35,798 nt of DNA from an uncultured Flavobacteriales bacterium. Its GTDB lineage: Bacteria > Bacteroidota > Bacteroidia > Flavobacteriales_D > Crocinitomicaceae. The stretch covers positions 1-35,798 of the forward strand of contig CAJAVU010000065.1 of NCBI GenBank assembly GCA_903945495.1, written 5' to 3'. The translations under genes and the position numbers were made by a program. Position 1 is the first letter of the stretch. The number at the start of each line of letters is the position of its first letter. Positions 30,769-35,798 of the stretch are shown here, one piece after another. Under the pieces are notes generated by a model that ran no database searches, was not told where the DNA came from, and worked only from the letters and a program-made list of their open reading frames with translations.

Positions 30769-33700
30769 ATGGCGAAAGGAATACATACAGAACTAACATT
30801 TGAACAAGCAATCGAATCCAACTTGTTGGAGCAAGGTGGTTATGTGAAAGGTAGTTCAACAGACTTCGATGTGCAACAAGGATTGTTTCCGAATTACATC
30901 ACTGATTTTTTGAAGCAATCACAACCAAAGGCTTGGGATAAACTCGTTACTATCCACAAGGACGAAGCTGAGAAAAAAGTCTTGCTTCGATTGGTTAAAG
31001 AAATTGATTTGCGAGGTGTTTTAGATGTAATAAGAAAAGGATTCACCGATTACGGTGTGAAGTTCCAGATGGCATATTTTAAGCCAGAAAGCACCTTAAA
31101 TCCAGAAGCAGACGAATTGTATCTTACCAATCATTTGGCAGTGACCAGACAGCTATATTACGAGCGAGTAGGCAAGAATTCATTGGACATGGTGCTTTCT
31201 TTGAATGGATTGCCAATTGCAACCATAGAGCTTAAAAATCAGTTTTCTGGACAGTCTGTAGAGAATGCCAAGAAGCAGTATGTATATGACCGTGAACCGA
31301 ACGAACCGATATTTCAATTCAAGAAAAGAACCTTAGTTCACTTCGCTGTGGATACCGATGAGGCTTTCATGACAACGAAACTGGACGGAAAGAACACAAG
31401 ATACTTACCATTTAATTTAGGTTATAACAATGGAGCTGGAAATCCACCAAACCCATATGGATATAGAACCTCGTATCTTTGGGAACAGGTTTGGACAAAA
31501 GATAGTTTCATGGATATTATTGGCAAGTTCCTTCACCTTAGCGTGGAAGAATTTGAGTTGAATGGTGTTAAAAAGAAAAAAGAAACCATCATTTTCCCTC
31601 GTTTCCATCAGATGCAAGTCGTTCGCAAAGTAACAACTGATGCAAGACAAAGTGGTGCTGGAAAAAACTATTTGATTCAGCATTCTGCTGGTTCTGGGAA
31701 ATCCAATTCAATCGCATGGCTATCTTATAGGTTGTCTAGTTTACATGATGAGGCTAATAATAGAATCTTTGATTCAGTTATTGTGATTACAGACCGTAAA
31801 GTATTGGATTCACAATTACAGAATACTATTTACCAATTTGAACACAAGGATGGTGTTGTTCAAAAAATCGACAAGGATTCAACCCAATTAGCAAATGCTA
31901 TTTCAGCTGGTTCAAATATCATTATTACGACTCTACAAAAATTTCCTTTTATCCTGGATAAAATTGGAGAAATACCAGCGAGAAAATATGCAGTAATCAT
32001 TGATGAAGCTCATAGTTCGCAAGGTGGTGAAGCCACCAAAAAAATGAAGGAAGTATTATCAGCACAGTCATTGGAAGAAGCTGAGAAAGATGAGGCTTAC
32101 ACAGGATTGGAAGAAGATGCTGAGGACGAAATCAGAAAGTCAATGTTGGCGAGAGGGAAGCAGAAAAACCTTAGTTTCTTTGGTTTTACCGCTACACCAA
32201 AACCAAAAACAGTTGAAGTGTTCGGAACGATGGGTGCGAGTGGCAAGCCAGAACCGTTTCACTTATACTCAATGAAACAAGCTATTGAAGAAGGGTTTAT
32301 TCTCGATGTGCTTAAGAACTATACAACATATAAAACCTACTTCAAACTGTCCAAAGAAATTGAGGACGACCCAAAAGTAAATAAGAAGAAAGCTTCCAGG
32401 GCAATTGGACGATTCATGTCATTGCATCCACATAATTTGGCACAGAAAACCGAAGTGATGGTGGAACATTTCCGACAAGTGGTTTCGAAAAAAATAGGTG
32501 GAAAAGCAAAAGCAATGGTGGTGTCAAGCTCTCGTTTGCATGCTGTAAGATATAAAGAAGAATTCGATAAGTACATCAAGGATAAAGGATATACCGATGT
32601 TAAAACAATTGTAGCATTTTCTGGAAAGGTAATCTATGGTAGCGCTCCAGAAGGTGTGACCGAGGTTGAAATGAATGGATTTGTCGAAAAGGAATTACCA
32701 AGAAAATTTGCATCGGATGAATATCAACTCTTATTGGTAGCAGACAAATACCAAACAGGATTTGACCAACCATTGTTGCATACCATGTATGTAGATAAGA
32801 AATTATCTGGAGTAAAGGCGGTACAAACATTATCCAGATTGAACAGAATGTGCGCTGGCAAAGAAGATACTTTTGTATTGGATTTTGCAAATGATACTGA
32901 TGAAATATTGGAATCATTTCAACCATATTATGAACTTACCTCAATCAAGGAGAATTCAGACCCAAATTATCTGTACGATTTGAAAGCGGAGTTGGATAAA
33001 GCAAATGTTATATGGGAAACAGAGGTGGACAATTTCTGTAATCTATATTTCAAATCAGCGAAATCATTGACTGTTTCTGACCAAGCAAAATTAAACGCAT
33101 ACATTGACCCAGCTGTGGAAAGATTCAAACAACTTCCAGAGGAGAATTCGGACAAGAATGTAATTGGTACGGAGGTCACAAAAGAAGACTTCAAGAATAC
33201 AATGCAGAGCTTCAATAGAACGTATTCGTTTCTAACTCAAATTATGCCTTTCACAGATGTAGACCTAGAGAAGCTATTTACTTACACTAAATTCCTGTAC
33301 AAAAAACTACCAAGAACCAGCCAGAACGATAAATTCAAATTGGGTGACGAGGTTTCCCTGGAATACTATAGACTGCAAAAGATTGCTGAACAGAGTATCT
33401 TTATGGAAAGTCAAAGCGTTTATGAATTAGACGGTGGTGGTCAAGCTGGTTTGCGTTTAACGAAAGAAGATGAGGCAAATTTGTCAGAAATCATCGAAGT
33501 GTTAAACAAAAAGTTCCAAACTGAATTTAATACAGCAGATAAGCTATTCTTTGACCAAATAGAAGAAGACATGGTGCTGGATGAAAAGCTTATGGAGCAA
33601 GCAAAGAACAACCCAATAGAAAACTTCAAGTTTGGTTTCGATGATATGTTTATGGATAAACTAATTGGACGAATGGACCAGAATCAAGATATTTTCACCA

Positions 33701-33780
33701 AAATGATGGACGATAAAGAATTCGGTGGATTGGTTAAAGGATATATGTTGAAAAAGGTTTATGAGAGGTTGAGTAGGTAA
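30769..33780 (+). CDS. hsdR: Type I restriction endonuclease and translocase subunit
   Basis: The 1003-aa product has an N-terminal nuclease domain with D140 and E154-L-K156 (I-E-L-K-N), a superfamily 2 motor with Walker A G-S-G-K-S at 308-312, D-E-A-H at 412-415, F-T-A-T-P, and a later helicase motif T-G-F-D-Q-P and L-S-R-L-N-R. It cuts unmodified DNA after translocation, in complex with HsdM and HsdS. It starts 47 nt after the AlbA_2 gene. Its first codons are echoed by a relic at 29020-29061, which suggests hsdR once followed hsdS or the DUF262 gene more directly. Confidence 0.96.
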   Translation: MAKGIHTELTFEQAIESNLLEQGGYVKGSSTDFDVQQGLFPNYITDFLKQSQPKAWDKLVTIHKDEAEKKVLLRLVKEIDLRGVLDVIRKGFTDYGVKFQMAYFKPESTLNPEADELYLTNHLAVTRQLYYERVGKNSLDMVLSLNGLPIATIELKNQFSGQSVENAKKQYVYDREPNEPIFQFKKRTLVHFAVDTDEAFMTTKLDGKNTRYLPFNLGYNNGAGNPPNPYGYRTSYLWEQVWTKDSFMDIIGKFLHLSVEEFELNGVKKKKETIIFPRFHQMQVVRKVTTDARQSGAGKNYLIQHSAGSGKSNSIAWLSYRLSSLHDEANNRIFDSVIVITDRKVLDSQLQNTIYQFEHKDGVVQKIDKDSTQLANAISAGSNIIITTLQKFPFILDKIGEIPARKYAVIIDEAHSSQGGEATKKMKEVLSAQSLEEAEKDEAYTGLEEDAEDEIRKSMLARGKQKNLSFFGFTATPKPKTVEVFGTMGASGKPEPFHLYSMKQAIEEGFILDVLKNYTTYKTYFKLSKEIEDDPKVNKKKASRAIGRFMSLHPHNLAQKTEVMVEHFRQVVSKKIGGKAKAMVVSSSRLHAVRYKEEFDKYIKDKGYTDVKTIVAFSGKVIYGSAPEGVTEVEMNGFVEKELPRKFASDEYQLLLVADKYQTGFDQPLLHTMYVDKKLSGVKAVQTLSRLNRMCAGKEDTFVLDFANDTDEILESFQPYYELTSIKENSDPNYLYDLKAELDKANVIWETEVDNFCNLYFKSAKSLTVSDQAKLNAYIDPAVERFKQLPEENSDKNVIGTEVTKEDFKNTMQSFNRTYSFLTQIMPFTDVDLEKLFTYTKFLYKKLPRTSQNDKFKLGDEVSLEYYRLQKIAEQSIFMESQSVYELDGGGQAGLRLTKEDEANLSEIIEVLNKKFQTEFNTADKLFFDQIEEDMVLDEKLMEQAKNNPIENFKFGFDDMFMDKLIGRMDQNQDIFTKMMDDKEFGGLVKGYMLKKVYERLSR

Positions 33781-33815
33781 AAAAGCTCTTATAAATAGTT
33801 AACATATTATAAATA

Positions 33816-34373
33816 ATGAATGAAATGAAAGTTATGAAAAAGACCTTTTTTTTACTGTTACCATTAATAGGTATATTTTTCTTTTTGAGTTGTAATAGCG
33901 GTCTATCAGAAGAAGAAAAGAAAAAATTAGTTGAACATTGCACCAATGGAGATGCTAAATTGATTACAGGTCATTACAGTGAAGCAATAGATGATTATAA
34001 TCAAGCCATAGAAATAGACCCAAAAGATGCAAGTATTTATGTCAACAGAGGACGTGCTAAACAGGAGATAGGTGACTTCAGCGGAGCAATTAAAGATTAC
34101 AGTAAAGCCATTGAAGTTGACCCTAAATATTCATCTTCATATGGCCATAGAGGTAAAATTAAATTTGATTTAGGAGATAAAAGAGGCGCTATTGATGATT
34201 ATAATAAAGCCATTGACAATGACCCAAGTAATGAAAATATTGGAGGGTGGTATTATAATCGAGGAGTGGCAAAACTTCAAACAGGTGAACAAAGTGGATG
34301 CATAGATTTATCTAAGGCTGGAGAATTGGGTTGTGTGGAAGCTTTTGAATTGATAAAAGAATATTGTAATTAA
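33816..34373 (+). CDS. TPR-repeat lipoprotein
   Basis: The 185-aa product has a signal peptide ending in a lipobox (F-F-F-L-S-C), then three to four TPR units (G-H-Y-S-E-A-I-D-D-Y-N-Q-A-I-E-I-D-P, G-D-F-S-G-A-I-K-D-Y-S-K-A-I, G-D-K-R-G-A-I-D-D-Y-N-K-A-I) and a Cys-containing C-terminal tail. An alternative start at ATG 33834 gives a more typical signal peptide. It is probably an outer- or inner-membrane lipoprotein acting as a protein scaffold. It starts 36 nt after hsdR, but it has no known tie to restriction and may be cargo. Confidence 0.85.
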   Translation: MNEMKVMKKTFFLLLPLIGIFFFLSCNSGLSEEEKKKLVEHCTNGDAKLITGHYSEAIDDYNQAIEIDPKDASIYVNRGRAKQEIGDFSGAIKDYSKAIEVDPKYSSSYGHRGKIKFDLGDKRGAIDDYNKAIDNDPSNENIGGWYYNRGVAKLQTGEQSGCIDLSKAGELGCVEAFELIKEYCN

Positions 34374-34477
34374 AATAATTGCGCAATAATTAATAAATTA
34401 CTTGTTTAGGGTATAACTTATATGGTATTCTTGAGATAGAGAATATTCAACTCGTATACCGCTGAAACAAAACATGT

Positions 34478-34502
34478 TTAGGGTAGCATCAGACTACCCT
34501 AA
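34478..34502. terminator. Bidirectional terminator-like hairpin
   Basis: TTAGGGTAG and CTACCCTAA form a perfect 9-bp stem with a 7-nt loop between the convergent TPR lipoprotein and recombinase genes. Confidence 0.65.
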
Positions 34503-34506
34503 TTTA

Positions 34507-35061
34507 TTATAAATTAAGGTAGATGTTGTTTAGCTCTTCTTGTCGAATTCCTAGATACTTCTTGGTGATAGACATGGAAGAGTGGTTAAACAAATCCATA
34601 AGATACATGAGTGCTTTTTCACTTTCGTTGTTCTGGAAGTAAACTCGTCTTCCAAAGGTTTTACGCATCGAATGTGATGAGATGTTTAATCCTTTTTCTT
34701 TGATAAGGCTTTTAAGCATTAGGTTTAGATATTGATTGCTGATAACCGTGCCCTTCTGCGTAATAAATGGAGAACCATCTTGGTATTTACCAATCTTGTT
34801 TACCATGTCCTTTATCTTATCATTGATTGCAATTGTTTTTGTTTTCTTGGTTTTACCTTCTGTTATTGTCAATGTATCTTTTCGCAAATCCTCAAAAGTT
34901 AATTTAAGAACATCCCCGCATCTTAGACCAGTATTTATAGCCACGGCAATGTATGCACCAATGACTTTGCTTTTTTCGTCACTTAGCATTTTCGTTGCTT
35001 TGAACATCATTTTTTCATAGTCCAGATAATCTGATGTTGTTTTAACTCCCATTGCACTCAT
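34507..35061 (-). CDS. Minimal tyrosine recombinase (catalytic domain only)
   Basis: This 184-aa protein consists of the recombinase catalytic domain. The first Arg is in N-T-G-L-R-C-G-D-V, the H-x-x-R box is H-S-M-R-K-T-F, the second His is in L-F-N-H-S-S, and the Tyr is in T-K-K-Y-L-G-I. All catalytic residues are present but the core-binding domain is missing. Short integrases of this kind occur in phages and elements of Bacteroidota, so it is probably complete rather than truncated. A 13-bp inverted repeat (35096-35136) lies 35 nt upstream of its ATG, a good candidate for its own recombination or operator site. Confidence 0.8.
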   Translation of the reverse strand: MSAMGVKTTSDYLDYEKMMFKATKMLSDEKSKVIGAYIAVAINTGLRCGDVLKLTFEDLRKDTLTITEGKTKKTKTIAINDKIKDMVNKIGKYQDGSPFITQKGTVISNQYLNLMLKSLIKEKGLNISSHSMRKTFGRRVYFQNNESEKALMYLMDLFNHSSMSITKKYLGIRQEELNNIYLNL

Positions 35062-35095
35062 GATTCTAATTTTAAGATATTCAAAAGTACAAAAT

Positions 35096-35136
35096 AATAT
35101 TCAATAATGCTATTAAAACAAGTATTATTGAATATT
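35096..35136. repeat. 13-bp perfect inverted repeat flanking a 15-nt spacer
   Basis: AATATTCAATAAT (35096-35108) and ATTATTGAATATT (35124-35136) are exact inverted repeats. Arms of this length next to a tyrosine recombinase gene resemble a core recombination site of the Cre/Xer type, although the spacer is longer than the usual 6-8 nt. Confidence 0.5.
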
Positions 35137-35435
35137 TTATTCCGATTGGAATTACAATATATATCGGAAACTCTGTTATAGCAATGGATACAGCGTTTTT
35201 AAAAATGTTCACTAATATCAAAAGTGAATATTTATAAAATCTCAATGGATTAATCTCAATATTGATGCAATTAATTCGCAGTAGAAAAATAAAAAACTTT
35301 TAAAACGTATCAGAAGAAAATAAAAACATTCTCCAATTGTTATTCATAACCAACTGCTGAAACTGCAGAGATTAGCCCAATTTATAAGAAAAAGTTGTTT
35401 AACCGTAGATAGGCAGTGTAATTCTTAAAGTTGAA
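35137..35435. other. Gene-free stretch, 299 bp
   Basis: No coding frame, promoter or strong hairpin is supported here. A short imperfect palindrome TTCAC...GTGAA (~35208-35228) and CTGC...GCAG near 35355 are the only symmetric sequences seen. Confidence 0.4.
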
Positions 35436-35798
35436 TTATTCTGTATAACAACCTTGATTAGAATTTACTATTTTTGAGGTTCGACTTTTTTCAGCATTAT
35501 CTGTAGTTGCTCTGATATTAAGAGTGTTTTCATATTTAGAATTAAACCACTTACCGCTCATAGATTCACCCTTTAGAATTCCAGAAAATTTATTTCCACT
35601 TGCATCTTGAAGGATAAAATGATTATCCGTCCTTATTTCTCCATCTATTGATATAGCTTCACTTATTGTACACCAGAGATATTTTCCATAAATCCTATTC
35701 CCTTCCCTGGTAAACATTGCATAAACTGGAAGGCCGCCACTTTCAAATTCACCAATAAAATAATATTGCCACTGAGTTTGATTCAGCTTTACTTTTTC
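35436..35798 (-). CDS. C-terminal part of a beta-rich protein, start outside the window
   Basis: The frame from the right edge (35798) is open without interruption to TAA at 35436, so the visible 120 residues lack their start. ATG at 35717 is internal. The fold looks like all-beta strands: W-Q-Y-Y-F-I-G-E-F, L-P-V-Y-A-M-F, G-N-R-I-Y-G-K-Y-L-W, I-S-I-D-G-E-I, F-S-G-I-L-K-G-E-S-M-S-G-K-W-F. The G-x-Y and S-G-K-W repeats resemble secreted beta-sandwich or lipocalin-like domains that are widespread but uncharacterised. A signal peptide would lie in the missing part. Confidence 0.6.
   Translation of the reverse strand, partial: EKVKLNQTQWQYYFIGEFESGGLPVYAMFTREGNRIYGKYLWCTISEAISIDGEIRTDNHFILQDASGNKFSGILKGESMSGKWFNSKYENTLNIRATTDNAEKSRTSKIVNSNQGCYTE

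Noticed and set aside
31417-32926. Minus-strand frames within hsdR
   Set aside because: They are antisense shadows of a well-supported helicase-nuclease gene.
34507-35061. Truncated integrase pseudogene
   Set aside because: All catalytic residues and a clean start are present, and short catalytic-only recombinases exist, so truncation is not assumed.
1-35798. CRISPR array
   Set aside because: No series of regularly spaced 25-40 bp repeats was seen; the repeats found are two- or three-copy promoter or terminator elements.

Overview
The window looks like a chromosomal stretch of a low-GC member of the Bacteroidota, most likely a Flavobacteriales-type organism. The evidence is a C-terminal tail of the gliding/type IX secretion sorting kind at the left edge, a tRNA-Asp promoter matching the Bacteroidota consensus exactly (TTG, 19 nt, TAnnTTTG), an RteC-type protein beside a CTnDOT-like tyrosine recombinase, and frequent TTG starts without clear Shine-Dalgarno sequences. 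The species cannot be named from sequence reading alone.

Layout, left to right. (1) 1-131: end of a secreted T9SS substrate. (2) 342-2889, minus strand: a three-gene cassette with an unrecognised 303-aa protein, an FRG-domain protein and a four-helix membrane protein broken by a -1 frameshift. (3) 3100-6970: an orphan LuxR-type response regulator, then a plus-strand cassette (module A) of a small protein with a CPxxC tail, a seven-helix membrane protein, a histidine kinase and a LuxR-type regulator. (4) 7119-9886: small accessory genes including a GIY-YIG-like protein, a second four-helix membrane protein resembling the broken one, a ComEC-like metallo-beta-lactamase-fold protein and another membrane protein. 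(5) 9904-14061, minus strand: mobility genes of an integrative element (DnaC-like ATPase, winged-helix protein, excisionase-like HTH protein, RteC-like protein, integrase), ending next to tRNA-Asp (14334-14407). (6) 14626-17046, minus strand: module B, a second copy of the four-gene signalling cassette in the same gene order. (7) 17047-19058: duplicated promoter blocks, a candidate small RNA, a DUF3606 gene, a small unknown gene and a secreted coiled-coil protein. (8) 19461-35136: a second accessory island with an integrase, a ribbon-helix-helix protein, an unrecognised protein that carries family-A DNA polymerase motifs, and a type I restriction-modification operon. The operon runs HTH, hsdM, hsdS, DUF262/DUF1524 protein, AlbA_2/Schlafen-type ATPase, hsdR. 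A TPR lipoprotein and a catalytic-domain-only tyrosine recombinase beside a 13-bp inverted repeat follow. (9) 35436-35798: the C-terminal part of a further protein running off the window.

Four observations stand out. The signalling cassette is present twice in one window (small CPxxC protein, 7TM protein, HK, RR). Palindromes of the form AGTA-N4-TACT recur upstream of the 303-aa gene, the FRG gene, the orphan regulator and module A, suggesting one regulon. A 489-aa protein keeps the spacing of DNA polymerase family-A motifs A, B and C in a protein far shorter than a normal polymerase. A 68-bp promoter block is duplicated without indels, one copy before a candidate small RNA and one before the DUF3606 gene.
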